64,000 nt of DNA from Bemisia tabaci (GCF_918797505.1 NC_092801.1:38866517-38930516), one strand, 5' to 3'. Positions 32,458-44,585 are shown, counted from the first letter of the stretch. Notes: generated by a model from the sequence alone, not told the origin. A program made the numbers and translations.

Positions 32458-32846
32458 CCAATGGAAAATTCGCAGGCAGAGAGATCTTTGGGGATTTATC
32501 ATGTTAAATCGATAGTTATTCTCTCGCATTTTGAAAAATCATTTCGACCAAAGTCGGAATATATTCAAAAGTGTACGGAACTCCTGGTTTTTATGTAACA
32601 AGCTTCTTTTATCTTCGCTGTGTTGCTCAAGTAGTCCTCGAACCAGTACTACAAATATAAAACAAATGGGAACAAACACAATATGGAATTTGTTCAAGGG
32701 AAAGGAAGTGCTTTGATGACGGCGCAGAGATACAACTATTCGTACTTGATGGATGTCCGTGCTGTATCTGTAAGATTGAAGGCGCGATGATAAGAGGCGT
32801 GCTTTCTAACGCTCCGCTTTATGTTTCTAGTGAGGTATCGCTCCTG
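32458..32846. repeat. Right arm of the 4.9-kb inverted repeat
   Basis: Inverted match to 27976-28722 with only one copy of the ~360-bp unit. It contains the micro-ORF 'atgacggcgcagagatacaa' (32717) translating MTAQRYNYSYLMDVRAVSVR. A second, diverged tandem unit with the same micro-ORF follows at 32850-33105 (MTAQRYNYSCLMDVRVAYVK). Confidence 0.7.
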
Positions 32847-33389
32847 TTCGGGAGAAATACTAAAAACCAAGGCCAGACTACGTCTCTCCTGGCTTTGGTT
32901 GTGTTGCTCACGCAGCTTTTGAGGCTTCATTACAAATAAAACAAACGGAAACAAGCATATATGTAAATAGAGCGAGGGAAAAGAAGCACTTTGATGACGG
33001 CACAGAGGTACAACTATTCGTGCTTGATGGATGTCCGTGTTGCATATGTAAAATTGAAGGCGCGATTATGCGAGATGTGCTTTTTTAATGCTCCGCTCTA
33101 TGACGATGATTTGATAATGACCATTGATCTTTTTTTAGATCTCCGACGGCTAAAAATTTGAACGATCCTTGAAAGAGTCATAAAATGAAAGTACGTTGCA
33201 GAGTTTTAAAACGTAAAGATATTAATTTCTCAAAGACAAGCCTACAGGCATTACAATAAGTGGAAAAAATAGGAGAAAAAATGTAGAAATGGTACATAAA
33301 AAAAATTGAGAAAACGGGTATTACTTCCCGCCATAAAAAATGGCGCCGATTCCCATGGAGCAGTGCGGGCCTTTACCAATGGATACATT

Positions 33390-33957
33390 ACTGCCGTGAT
33401 AGCGAAGAGAGCCGTAAGTGCAAAAATGAAGTTTTGAGAAAACAGGCTCTGAAGCTTCTGACCGGAAAATTTTATTGAAAGGAGCCTCCGTGCTTCGTCA
33501 AATCTCAACCAATCGTCCGAAAGATTCCTAGAAATCGTTTGGATGATTAAAAATCGACCGATTTTATTTCAATTGCGTAAACAGGGTATTTTTCATTTTC
33601 ATGCTAGGTTATTGTTAGGCAAGACAGCCGTAAGTGCTATCTTCTGCGTGCTTTTGTGGTAGCGTGTTGGACACACAACAAACACATTTTCAAGGTAGAA
33701 ATCCGCAAATGAGGGTGGCATTCCTCTTGAAAGCACTGTTTTCATTGGTTCTCATGCACCTACGGCTGTCTTGAAGAAAACTATGTCATTTTTTGTGCAC
33801 TTACGGCTTTTCCATACGTCTCGTTTTCATTAAATTAGGATGAATTTTGCTGTTTTACCTGTCTCAGTAATTTCATCTGAAAGAGTTTGGACGAATTTTG
33901 AAGAAAACTCCATTTTGAAAATTTTGCACTTACGGCTCTCTCCGCTATTACGGCAGA
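33390..33957. mobile_element. Palindromic element ACTGCCGTGATAGCG
   Basis: About 568 bp. Left 'actgccgtgatagcgaagag' and right 'ctctctccgctattacggca' are inverted ends with 'cgtaagtgcaaaa' inner blocks. The terminal ACTGCCG is shared with the TACTGCCG family, but the body differs. TA target not confirmed. Confidence 0.6.
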
Positions 33958-34375
33958 TTAGTAACATACCCGATGCAAAACGACGGGAAAGAGCGAACAC
34001 ATCTAACGTGGTGAACGCTCAAAATCCGGACATAGTTGCGTAAACTCGGAAGCCCCGCGAAGAGATGGAAAGGAAAGCGACCGAAATAAACTCAAACGGA
34101 TTTACTGTGGCGTCACGCGACTCGGAGAGTTAATCCCTCTGACGATTGCCCGCTTATCTCCCCTCCGCCCGTCATAAACGTCGCCGCTTTTTTCGGGGGC
34201 GGCTCAATTATCGCGCCGTTTTTTTGGCGCCTTTCATCGTTTTTGAAAAATGACCCTACGCGACGCACCCGATAAGGATTCCGAAGATGATGTTCTCCTT
34301 AAGAGAATGACTCCGCAAAGTGAATGTAGTGTAAATAAACGCGGATTCGGAAACCGAGTATCTGGAGCTTTCAAT

Positions 34376-34539
34376 CAGTGGCGTGGCGTGCTTCGATATG
34401 TATCGATATTTCCCCATTTGAAGCTTTGGTAAAGGATCGATTATTACGGTGCTCGTTGCGAACACCCTGTTAATCGATCCTTTTCCATAGGTTTGAATGG
34501 GAGACGAATCGATATATCACAAAGCACGCCACGCCACTG
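34376..34539. mobile_element. CAGTGGCGTGGCGTGC hAT-like MITE, 8-bp duplication
   Basis: 164 bp; ends CAGTGGCGTGGCGTGCTTCG and complement ending GCCACGCCACTG. The perfect 8-bp duplication CTTTCAAT (34368-34375, 34540-34547) and CAGNGGCG ends are typical of hAT elements. The interior has repeated 'atcgat' motifs. Noncoding. Confidence 0.9.
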
Positions 34540-34559
34540 CTTTCAATCTACTCGCGGAT

Positions 34560-34695
34560 GATCGATTATCGATAATTCCCGATTTGAAGCTATGCTAAAG
34601 AATCGATTATTAAGGAATACCCATTTTATCGATCCTTTCCTATAGGTTTAAATGGAACACAAATCGATATATCGCAAGGCACGCCACTGCAATCT
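34560..34695. mobile_element. Second, eroded hAT-like MITE next to the first
   Basis: 'tcgattatcgataattccc', 'aagaatcgattattaaggaa' and 'atatcgcaaggcacgccactg'-like sequence match 34376-34539 but the left end is lost. Two members 20 bp apart suggest a favoured target or local hopping. Confidence 0.55.
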
Positions 34696-35107
34696 GCCGT
34701 TTTTCCGCCAGTCATAACGCCGCGCCGACATACGCACCGTATCCGATCTAATTTACTCCGACATCCCCGAAAACTTTATCTTCGCCGGGAGTTTCGGGTG
34801 TGTTTTCGCTTTCCTCTTGGGAGTTATTTTTTATTATGCTGAGTCAATACGCACCATATTTTATGGTTCGGATTTAACTTGACGATACTTTTTGATTGGG
34901 AGGGAGCCAAAACGAGGCAGGTGCGCATATCTGAGCATGGCGCTCATTGGCGGATACAACAAATTGGCAATATTGTTTTCCTCCATTTAAACCTACGGAA
35001 ATGTATCGATTCTTGGATGGGCCGGATGCTCCGACAAGAAGCGATTATTTAACCTAGGTTAAAATTGAGGGAATCCGGTGTTGCCAAATTCCTGGTTCCG
35101 CCTCTGA

Positions 35108-35385
35108 TGGAGCTATTGTGTCAGGAATTTGCAATTTAAGTACTGATTCCTATGTGAAATGCTGCGAGAAACACGATGGTACCAGTGATTTTCCCGGAAA
35201 TGAACTTCAAAGCCTAAAAATGCTCTCAAAGTTAAGGTAGTAATGGAGGGGATATACCCGGCCACCCTGAGAGTCCACCTCTACACCAAGACAAAGTCTC
35301 TTTTCAAAGATAGGAAGGCGGGACATTAACAGGGTAATTGCCGCTTTGTTCTGGGACTCAAAAACTGAAAACACGGTAACCCTGG
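35108..35385. repeat. Single copy of the 2531-3060 foldback arm
   Basis: Direct match to the 2540-2815 arm ('gtgtcaggaatttgc', 'gcgagaaacacgatggt', 'tgagagtccacctctaca', 'aaaactgaaaacacgg'). Its minus-strand frame (35207-35401) keeps residues in common with 2594-2815. Confidence 0.7.
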
Positions 35386-35702
35386 TGATTAAAAGCGTCA
35401 ATTATAATTTTGAAGATTTTTCTATTTTCAAAAATCAAATATCAGTTATATCATCCGTTTTTTTATATTGTAAAATTTTTATCTTCATCTTTTGATTTTT
35501 TTTCATTTTCTTCATTTTTTACTTCATCCAATAATCTATTTGATTATTCTTCATAAAATTTTAAATGATGTAGGCGACCACTTCGAATAAAAATCTAATT
35601 TTATGTTGCTTTCTTTCGTGAAAATTCATTTGGAGCCTCTTCCTACATGCCATCACTATAGCATGACAATCTAATATTTTAAAAAGATTTTTCTCAAAAT
35701 TA

Positions 35703-36140
35703 CACCGGAAAAAAAAGCTGCTGAAGTAACATCCCGAATGTTAAAAATCTGCGCGACAACTCTTAAATGTTGTTATGAATACTCTGGCTGTTAAAGTAAC
35801 ATCCTGGCTTTGTTGAATTAACAATCGTACACTGGAAAAAAACACATTGGATCTAGAGTCCAGACTCTTAAAAACATCGACAAGAAATAGGACTCTTTAT
35901 TCAATCTGCAGAATCTAGCTTAAATCAAGAAACATGCGTCTTAATTTGAACGGATTTCCTTTTGATTTAAGCTTAAATCTGATTGAATCAAGAGTCCACT
36001 ATCTTGTCAATGTTATCAAGAGTCTGGACTCTACATCCAATGTATTTTTTTCCCAGTGTAGCGTTCATATCAACATTCAAGAGTTGTCGCGCAGATTTTT
36101 GAATCCGGGATGTTACTTCAGCAACTTTTCTTTTTCGGTG
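35703..36140. mobile_element. CACCGGAAAAAAAAGCTGCTG element split by a CACTGG MITE
   Basis: Left 'caccggaaaaaaaagctgct' with 'gaagtaacatccc', and right 'gggatgttacttcagcaact' with 'ttctttttcggtg', are inverted ends. 'tgcgcgacaactctt' also pairs across. The CACTGG MITE at 35830-36058 lies between the arms. Flanks TA and TC do not match. Confidence 0.65.
35830..36058. mobile_element. CACTGG-type MITE, duplication TA, nested
   Basis: 229 bp; CACTGG plus A-run to CCCAGTG; TA on both sides (35828-35829, 36059-36060). Inserted in the CACCGG-type palindrome. Confidence 0.85.
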
Positions 36141-36744
36141 TCTGTTTTCCCGTAATTTTCCCCAGTGTCTTTCAAACCTCACCAAATCTGCAAAGCGGTT
36201 GTGGGAGGAAATCAAACCGCAAAGATCGTTGTCTCCCGACAACGAAGGGAGAAAAAGGAGAGGAACTCATCAAACGACAGAGCCGAGAATACGTGATTAA
36301 TTATCGATGCCGGAGACAAAAAGAGCACCCCCCCCCCCGGGGCGAGGGGGAGGGGGTTGTAAAAAAAGGGGGTGAGCAAATAGTCAAGCCTATCCTCTTG
36401 ACACATCACTCGTGAATTTCCTTCTTTTCCCCGGGCCGTTTTCACTGGAATATAAATAAAAACTATTGTCATCCTCCAAGAAAAAAAAAAAAAAAAAGTT
36501 GAAATTTCATCATTTCTAGACGTTTTAAGGTCCCAGGAGTCAAAATAACCATACTTGAAAAAATGTGTGTCCGTCCGTCCGGCGTCCCCCAAATCTGTCT
36601 ACAGCGATATCTCAGAATCTATCTGTTCGATTTCATTCAAAATTCTCACAGAACACCATATTTATGGTCTCCTTATGCACGTCCAACGATTTTGGGGTAC
36701 GCTAAAATTTGGGGGGGCTAGGGTCAAATTGGGTTAAAGGTCCA

Positions 36745-37240
36745 TTTTCAGCAAAATCACACGGAAAGCTCATTTTGAGGGACCGTAAATTTTGAAAAAT
36801 GCCTTTAATTCTTTAAAAGTGGGCATCAAGCACATCACCTGGGTCATTAATTTAAGTTCCTAAAAGATCTTTGGACTAATCTCAAAATTCAAGGGATTAC
36901 GAGGCCCAAAAGTAGGGCACTTTGCTCCGCGACATCACACAAACAACTCATTTTCAAAGACTGTAAATTTGAAAAAAAATGCCTTTCATTTCTTCGAAAG
37001 TTGGCATAAGAGCACCACCTGGTTCAATAATGTAAGTTCCTATGAGGTCTTTGGACTAAACTAAAAATTGAAGGGTTACGCGTCATATAGCGAGGAGAGC
37101 ACTTCGGTCACACGGAGAGCTCATGGACTGTAGATTTTGAAAAAATGCCTTTAATTCTTTGAAAGTTGGCTCAAAAGCACCATCTGAGTCATTAATTTAA
37201 GTTCCTAAAGGATTCTTGGACTAATCTCATAATTGCAGAG
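36745..37240 (+). repeat. Degenerate tandem repeat, three ~165-180-bp units
   Basis: Each unit has 'cacacggaaagctcattt'-like, 'aaaaatgcctttaattctt', 'aagcac(c)atc..ctg' and 'taagttcctaaaggatctt'-like blocks in the same order (phase marks 36800, 36981, 37147). Diverged, noncoding. Confidence 0.75.
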
Positions 37241-37259
37241 GGGCCGATAGGAAACGCTC

Positions 37260-38320
37260 AATTCTCTGATAAATGAGTCGGAACGCTTCTAGATAATAGC
37301 AGCAAACGCTTTGAGTCAGGTGAAACCTAGGAATTCAAATGCATTATATAATGCATCATATACTATTTCCAAAATTACTCCGTAGGTATACACCAAGCAA
37401 AATTAGACAACTAATTAGGTAGGTAAGTACTTACAATATATAGTTACTATTAGTCATCAAGCTGACGCAAGAACTGACACTTACATCTTTATTAAATACT
37501 AATATGTTTGTTGTTAATGAATTTAGAATCCCGGCAGATTCCATCTTTCGCGGTTCCTTTTTACGAGGTACTAAGCACAAATATAATATAATAATACGGC
37601 ACAAATATGACTGATTTAATGCTTGTTACTTAATGAAGGAGGTTATAAATTGTTAGAACCCGAGTGTCTTTGGTTTGGTTGAAGGAGATGGCGCTCTCAG
37701 CGCTCTCTATTGTTTTCGCTTTGAATTACAGGGATACGCGGTAAGGAGATGGCGCTCCTGGCGGGCGTGTGTGAACCTTCCAGCAGGTAGATTCGCCCGC
37801 CAAATTTAAAATTTGGGAGATGCTAAGCGAAAACCGTTTAGATTTAAGACTATTTGAACATCGAATAGTCATTCTACCCATTCAAGTAGATATTTGATGG
37901 CTTTTGACCGCTTAAGGAGAGATTATAATATAAAATCGTATCTGAAGTATGATGTCAATGAATCTAATGGATCCTAATGAATCGTAGAAAAGCTAAGATT
38001 TTTACGGATCGCCATCTTTGACAGGAGACTTTGTTAATCAATTACATATTTAATTGAAGATGCCTCATAAAATCAACAAGTCGAGGCCGAATATATGAAT
38101 TCATCAATTTTTTGTTTATCGAGTGTTTCCGAGTAGCTCCCTCAGAGATGTACGGGTGCATTATCCGCTCTATCAGCACATCTCGAGTGTCGAAGCCTCC
38201 CCCTGGCGTGCATGATATCGACGAGATAAAAAAGACAACGAATGTGATTGGTCTCTTTCAGACTATCTCACTCTGTCTGCCGCTCTTGGAAAAGACCGTG
38301 GTTGCACATGCAAAGCTTCC
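37260..38320. other. Stretch without recognised elements
   Basis: AT-rich. The only structure seen is a partial duplication of 'aaggagatggcgctc' (37680 and 37743). Frames are short and unrecognised. Confidence 0.45.
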
Positions 38321-38324
38321 ATTA

Positions 38325-38557
38325 TACTGCCGTGCTGAGGAAAAACGCCGTATGAACATTCGAGAGTTGACCGATTTCATTCAATAAAATGTGTATTTTT
38401 GAGCAAAGTTATGAATATTTCTCCTTGAAATTTTCAGGAACTTTAGGTGAAATTGCAAACATTATCAAAAAAATTGGAAGAAAAATGTTCATAAATTTAC
38501 CAGGAAATTTGGCAACGCCCGAAGGTTCATACGGCGTTCTACCTTAGTACGGCAGTA
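38325..38557. mobile_element. TACTGCCGTGCTGAGG-type MITE, TA duplication
   Basis: 233 bp; ends TACTGCCGTGCTGAGGAAAA and complement ending CGGCAGTA; TA on both sides (38323-38324, 38558-38559). It supplies the empty site for the insertion at 14664. Confidence 0.85.
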
Positions 38558-38740
38558 TAATTGGGTGACTCTTCATTAGCAAATCACATTTCTTGCTCTC
38601 TTTCATCGTCTGGGTGTCATTTCGCGTGATTTTTCATGCATTCTTAAGAATTTTTAAAAACATTAGTAAAATAATTAGTTTATCAAATTATATCTTGAAA
38701 TGAGCCCAAAATCTCTGTGTAAGAGTGTGATTTCTCAACT

Positions 38741-38992
38741 GGGTCGCGTTAAGTAGAATAGAACCGAGCCACATCAGCTATTGCCATATTTAATTGAGCC
38801 ATTTAATTTTTTACACGAAACGGTTGTGCGGATTTTTGTACACATTTTAGTGAATATTCCCCATAGTACGAGAAAAATTCCTCAAAACTTTTGAAGGAGT
38901 CCGAACAAACAATCTCCAGAAAAAAACAAATTGCCCGCTTAAGTTTGTTGAGTAGCTGATGCGGTTCGGTTCCTTTCTGCTTAGCGCGGTCC
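38741..38992. mobile_element. GGACCG-type MITE, duplication AACT
   Basis: 252 bp; left end mutated to GGGTCGCGTTAAGTAGAATA, right end 'cctttctgcttagcgcggtcc'-like. AACT on both sides (38737-38740, 38993-38996). Confidence 0.85.
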
Positions 38993-38999
38993 AACTGTG

Positions 39000-40740
39000 C
39001 AAGGAGATAACTGAAGCACCATTTGTATGTGTTTAAAGTCCCGTTAAACTTTCATGTAGAGCATGATAGAATATTCACAACCCATCAACTGGACTAAAGT
39101 GATAACAAAATAATACTTCTGGCTCATTCATAAAATCACCTAGCATGCATTGGGAAACAAACGACCGATATGTTGTTTCTAAAATGATCGAGAGATGGCA
39201 GCTCCTTGCTGAAAAATTTCGTTCAATTGTGTTCGATTGAACAAACTCCCGCACCTATTACATTCGGACATCATCACTCAGATGTCAATGCGCGAAAACT
39301 GTCTGTGCAATAAATAATAATTTGAAGAGCGGAAATCCAAAATCGGTATGCATCATCATTTCCAACAATGTGCAACGCCAGTCTCAGCATTGGCGACTTT
39401 CTAATTGAGGAATTTTCTTAATATGTTGGTCTCATTTTCATAAAATACGAGTACATTCCAACCACCCGCTTCCACCAATAGGAACGCTACATTTTCCCTT
39501 TGTTTTCTGCTCTCTCTATTATTTTGTCTATCAATTTATATAATCAGCCAGCTGACGGCGTTCATTCGGTTTTACTCATCATATAGAATCTGCTGCTTTG
39601 AAAAAGGAGCTGGTGAATTTTCAGATGGGTCCTAATTTACATGTTTTTAAAAGCAACCGACAGGTCATGTAAAAATACATTCGTTCCCTCTCCAAAACAA
39701 CTGATCCGTATCCTTTCCTTTTTCCTTTTCTTCCTCCTATTTCATGCATTACACCACCAAAATCATACGATCGCATCCCTGACAAAAGAACGTAATAACA
39801 TTTCAACGTTGCAAGAATGCAATTTAATAATTGTTTAGTCACTAAAAAACTGTCAGGCATATCCAACTGGGGGAATTGGTAAATTTCCTTGTGATTGAAC
39901 GCAAAAATCGGCAAAATTTTGGACAAAATTCCAATGCCAAATTCTTGTAAATAATCGAATTCTTCAAGTCAACTTCGCAACGCTGGAATTGGTTTACGCT
40001 ACTTTGTCCAGAATATATCTGTTCAACCACTGTGAAGAATCTGCCTGACCGTGAACTCTTGGTGGCGTTGAAAAGTCAAACCCTCCCCTCGATATTGGGA
40101 CGAGGGTTCGAACCGCGATACGGACATATTTAATGATTTACCAATCGCACCGCATAGCTGTTGCAGATTTCAAAGGATGATTATGATTTGATACAGTCAT
40201 ACCCGTCCCCCTATTCTGAAGTGTGCCGTTCCTACTCGTCTGTCGCCAACACTTGCCGACCCCTCTTTTGGGGTAGTTTTAAAGTTCTCGTGCTCCACAA
40301 GAGTTGAATTTGAATTATTTTAATGATTCCCTCTTTTGATAAGTTATAACTGAGTGTTTTTGACTGGATTATTTTATATTGTTGGAAGTATCTGTGACTA
40401 TTTGAGCCAAAATCGATCACATCTGATTGAAAAAAATCCAGAGTTCGTCTTTTTCTTCTCGAGAGATTATAGCTGTGTTTCAACGTTGCCAAATTTCTCC
40501 CTGCAAATGGCCTTTTAAGAGGAGAATCTTGAGAATTCACCGCATCAATTGCCCGCTTCCAGGAATAGGATGGTCTCATATCCCTTTTGTCCTCATTGTC
40601 TATAGCTTCGTCTATAAATTTCAATAATCAGCCTGCAGTAATTGTGACTATAGGTAAGATGAAAAATGATGAACATTAATGTGATAGGAATAGTCCAAGC
40701 TCAGCGATTGTGCTTCTTTTGCGGAAACGTTTCTTCCATA
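39000..40740. other. AT-rich stretch, mostly unassigned
   Basis: Holds degenerate ends of the CTGCAGGCTGATTATT family ('aataatcagcctgcag' at 40622 and 'ataatcagccagctg' at 39540) and nothing else I can name. A 130-codon minus frame (40232-40624) has no recognisable motif. Confidence 0.4.
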
Positions 40741-40744
40741 TAAT

Positions 40745-41102
40745 GGACGTATTTCTCCCAAATAGAACTATGCGCGAGTGGGAAAGATGAGGTGTGTTCT
40801 TGGTGAGCTGGATAAGAAACAATATAAAAGTGGGCTTGATTCCTTTTAAAGAATTGGAAAAGCGAGATTTTAAATTCACCAAATAGAACTATGTGGCAGC
40901 TGCATGTGGCACTCATGAACCGTGGGCAGGTGATAAGAGCGTTGTGGACAGGGCTCATGAGTTACAGACCTCGCAGCTCCTCGAATAGCTCCCGTCGTCA
41001 CCGGCGCTTTATAATTCCCGTTCACTCTTACGGCCCGAGAACGAACGAGCACACCCCACATTTCCCACCCGGACATAGTTCTGTTTGGTAAAAATACGTC
41101 CA
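40745..41102. mobile_element. GGACGTATTT-type element, long copy
   Basis: Ends GGACGTATTTCTCCCAAATA and 'ggtaaaaatacgtcc', inverted. Inner inverted pair 'gagtgggaaagatgaggtgtg' against 'cacaccccacatttcccac'. About 358 bp, with an additional internal end-like block at 40877. Flanks TAAT and AAAT nearly match. Confidence 0.7.
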
Positions 41103-41120
41103 AATGAGGGTAGATTTGTT

Positions 41121-41573
41121 AAAGGCAATTAGTCAAATCAGGCATTTTGTCAATGCCTACGCCGATAGTCAAATTTTGACAGTTTATGGAATTCTGTAAA
41201 TTAATGGCGAGGAGTTCACGGGTTTTCAATATTTTAGGAAGAATAGCTCTTCAAATCCGTGAACTCTCCTTGTTTTTTCCTTTTTACTCGCCTTCAGTGC
41301 ATTTGAATGTTAAACATTTTAAAAATTCTATGTTTTATGACGTGCTGAATATTTTATGAGAAAAATGCATTCGGGATCTTGAAATCGTTGGAACTACTAT
41401 TATGTGCTGCATATTTTTACAGAGAATTATTTCTTACAGGAGCAACGAATTATTTTGTTTTAGACAAAATAATTAGGGTAAGAAATCAAAATTTCAATAT
41501 ATGTAAAAATATTGATCATATATGCCTAGGCATTTGATAAAATGCCTGATTTGACTATTTGCCTTCGACAGAT
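41121..41573. mobile_element. GTCAAATCAGGCATTTTGTC palindrome, long copy
   Basis: Left 'ggcaattagtcaaatcaggc' and right 'gcctgatttgactatttgcc' are inverted ends; shares 'agttcacgg(g/a)ttttcaatatttt' with 28751-29000. About 450 bp. Confidence 0.7.
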
Positions 41574-41599
41574 TCACTTTGAAAGAAAACCAAAGTACA

Positions 41600-43480
41600 G
41601 TCTACATTGAGGTAGTTGGACCTGAAACAAGGCTTTCCACGGACATTACATGAAAAAAATAACCGCACATGTCTGATAATGGCCCAAAGACCACTTTTCG
41701 TCGCTCGCTTTAAATGAAGAATGAGCGTTTTTATCGCGAAAGGGGATCGCGGTGGAAGGTCCCTTGAGAGTCATCCAGCTCTGATGGAGCCTTGCTTTCC
41801 TACAACAGTAAAAAATATCCGTAGACGACTTCAAGTGAGGGCTGTGCTCGGTAAAATAGGTCTACATCTATGGTATTTTCATCATCTACAAGACTTTTGT
41901 GAAGGCAGAAGAAAATTTCAAATAAAATATTTCTGCAGAGGTAAACGAGACATGATCCCTGTGATGTGATCCAAATATCTGTTCACTGATTAAAATATTT
42001 ATGTTATTTTTGGTTGACATATGAAGTAAAACAACACAACGACAAAAGTGAAAATCAACTGTGAAATCAACACAAATTTTGAGTTCATTTTGGTACAATT
42101 TAGCGCAGAAGTCAATGGAGAGACTGGGAAAATGCATTTCTCCTATTGCGACGTTGATATTTACCACTAGTTTTTTTTTATTTTTCTTCAAGAAAATTAG
42201 CCAACATTTTTTCTTGAAATTTTCATCTGAAGGCTGGGGTTATTTTGTTTTTTACTTTCCGTATTAACCAAACATTTCTGTTGATTTTTCTCTCTGTGTA
42301 GTCAGTAACAAATTCTCAAAGTTGAGAATAAAAATCTTGAGAGAAAATTAGCTTTTACACTTGAGTCTATCTGTCATATTCATAGGGTCTGAAAATCCTT
42401 AAATAATTCGAAGAAGATTTTTTTAAATAAACCCTCACGTAGATTAATTTTTCTTTAATGTTTGGGGGGTTTTCTCGGTGTATGTTGATTTCAGCAGAAT
42501 GTGAAAGTGAACTGAAGTTATTCCATTCACGAAGTATCAGTCGTTTTATGTTGACTAATTCTTTTCAAGTATCTGTATGTTTAGTGGTTCTCACAAGTGA
42601 TCAAAACAAAAGTTTAAGGATCTTTAATGGCTCCATTCTCTCAATTAATTGGTAAACTTCAATAAACCTTGCATGAATACCCGTTTTTAAGTTTTAAGAG
42701 AGTATAGTCTATATGTAACATATAATAGGCTGAAGAAGTAAATATGAAAAGTAATCTGATCGGAGAAGTTACACTGCCGTATTTCACTATGGAAATGTTG
42801 TCAACAGACCGCAGCTGAGCTTAAGTCATTTTTGGTGGCAACAATGCGAATGCTATGAAAATATGACTGAAACAGAGTGGAAAAGGGTTGAAGATCAAAA
42901 GGTAATTTCAGTTATATAAATGCAAAGGTTTCGAGGACGTCAACGAGTGTTAATTCTTGCACCAAGGCAGGCGCCCTAAAGGTACCAGGGCTCTTTGCGC
43001 TGTTGGAAAATTTCGTCGTAAATGAGTTATTTTAGAACTAGTGAGTTTTAAAACATTTAAGAATGGTCATTGGAAACGGGCGAAAGCAGTATCACGCAGA
43101 GTGGTCAGTTTTTACTTAATAGATTGGAACGGCTTCTAGATCTCAGGAATTGACTGAAAACTTCGGGTTGAAAGTAGTTTAAATGCAGTAAGAGTACTTC
43201 TATTCAAGAAGCAGTATGATGAAGTGAGATCAGTCACTGGAAGATAATTACCATCACCCAATTTTTTTTCTTTTTCCAAATAACACCTAAAATGAAGATT
43301 TTTGAAGTTCCAAGATGATCTCAATGCGGTTACGCGAGGTCAAAATTTCTCGTCCGTAGGTTATTTGTTGTTAAATCATTAAATCAGCAAACAATTTGTA
43401 TCCGTCCGAACTTGGAACATATCCTATGAAAACGTCCTGTAGAGACAGGGCCTTGGGTTTACTTGGCAACCGGTCTCAAA
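41600..43480. other. AT-rich stretch without recognised features
   Basis: No inverted ends, tandem units or recognisable translations were found. It may be unique host intergenic sequence. Confidence 0.45.
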
Positions 43481-43484
43481 GGCA

Positions 43485-43565
43485 GTCAAAGGCGAGGTCC
43501 GAATGCGGATGAAGGCGCCCGGATCAAAGGCGCGAAGGTGGCGGGCCGAACGGCCGCGGCGGCGC
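43485..43565. other. Left part of a CpG-rich island split by a transposon
   Basis: CpG-dense sequence ending in 'ggccgcggcggcg' directly against the CACAGTG end. The GC-rich character resumes at 45755 with 'cggcgcg' and continues to about 46010. Without the 43566-45754 element the two parts form one island. Confidence 0.6.
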
Positions 43566-43721
43566 ACAGTGGATCGAGTCAATCGAAGAGGTCGGACATA
43601 AAATTGTTCACTAAAACTGCAAATTTCAACGTTTAATTCGCCATATTTTAAATCCTAATGGGTGTGTCTGAAAGAGAGTTTTACGAGGAAACCAATGAAA
43701 CCACTTTCAGAACCTTAAAAT

Positions 43722-44325
43722 TGAATCAGTGGGTTCGAAAACACACCAACTTGGGTTTTTTTTTCGATTTTCACTTTTTTACGGTTTAGTAACACTTATG
43801 GATAGAAGCATCTGCACGCAAAAGGACATTTCGAAATTGCAATCGGAAGTGCTTGAAACAGCGACGGGTAAAGGGAAAAATCGAAATATTTCATTGGAAA
43901 TACCAATTTTTGGCCATTTCAAGGGAAACGGGTGACCATCCAATCTTGCGGTTTTCTTTTTTCGGTTCAGTATACCTTGTACCAACAAGTTATATAAATA
44001 TTCAAGCGTTATTCAGGTCGAAAAATAAAAATTTATCTGGGACATTATCTTATCATTTATCTTATGAAAAGTAGACGTATGAAAGTATCTGAAAGTCGGA
44101 GAGAACGAAAACACAACAACTCGGAAATTTTTAAACGCTTAATTCTCTGTCATCAAACATGGTGTATCGATTTCTACTTGGTGCTCTACAAAGTCTCTGA
44201 GCACTTGTCATTTAGCACCAAAAAGGTTTTTCTTAAACTAACGTCTTCGCCCGCAGCGCAGTTTTAGGTGTTTCCTGAACAATTTTTTCCCCGAGTTGGA
44301 GTGTTTTCGAACTCACTGGTTCAAT
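43722..44325. mobile_element. TTGAATCA..CGAAAACACACC palindrome nested in the Transib-like element
   Basis: Left 'ttgaatcagtgggttcgaaa' and right 'ttcgaactcactggttcaa' are inverted. An additional internal end ('gagaacgaaaacacaacaac' at 44100) indicates a composite. Family shared with 17656-17915. Confidence 0.65.
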
Positions 44326-44330
44326 TGAGT

Positions 44331-44585
44331 TTAGCCCTAAAATAGAGAATCCGCAGGTGTCTGAAATTTGATGAATTTCGTGCTTAAGTGGAAACTACAA
44401 GGTGAACTGAACACGAGGATACCTTTGGTCCATGAATTGAACAATTATTGGAGGAGATATGACAAAATTATCTAAACTGCTAAAATACATGTATTTAAAT
44501 GGGAAATGCCGCCGGATGACGTCCATGAGCGGTGCATTTTCTCACTTTTTAATTTATTTTTCTCCAATTTCCCATGTCAGAAACA
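44331..44585. repeat. Dispersed repeat, paralogue of 1060-1335
   Basis: Shares block order with 1060-1335, including 'tgctaaaatacatgta' and the 'tgacgtc' plus T-rich ending. Located inside the Transib-like element. Confidence 0.55.

Noticed and set aside
40080..40110. tRNA-like B box 'gagggttcgaaccgcgat'
   Set aside because: No A box or cloverleaf could be drawn upstream at the right distance; also no SINE body or tail.
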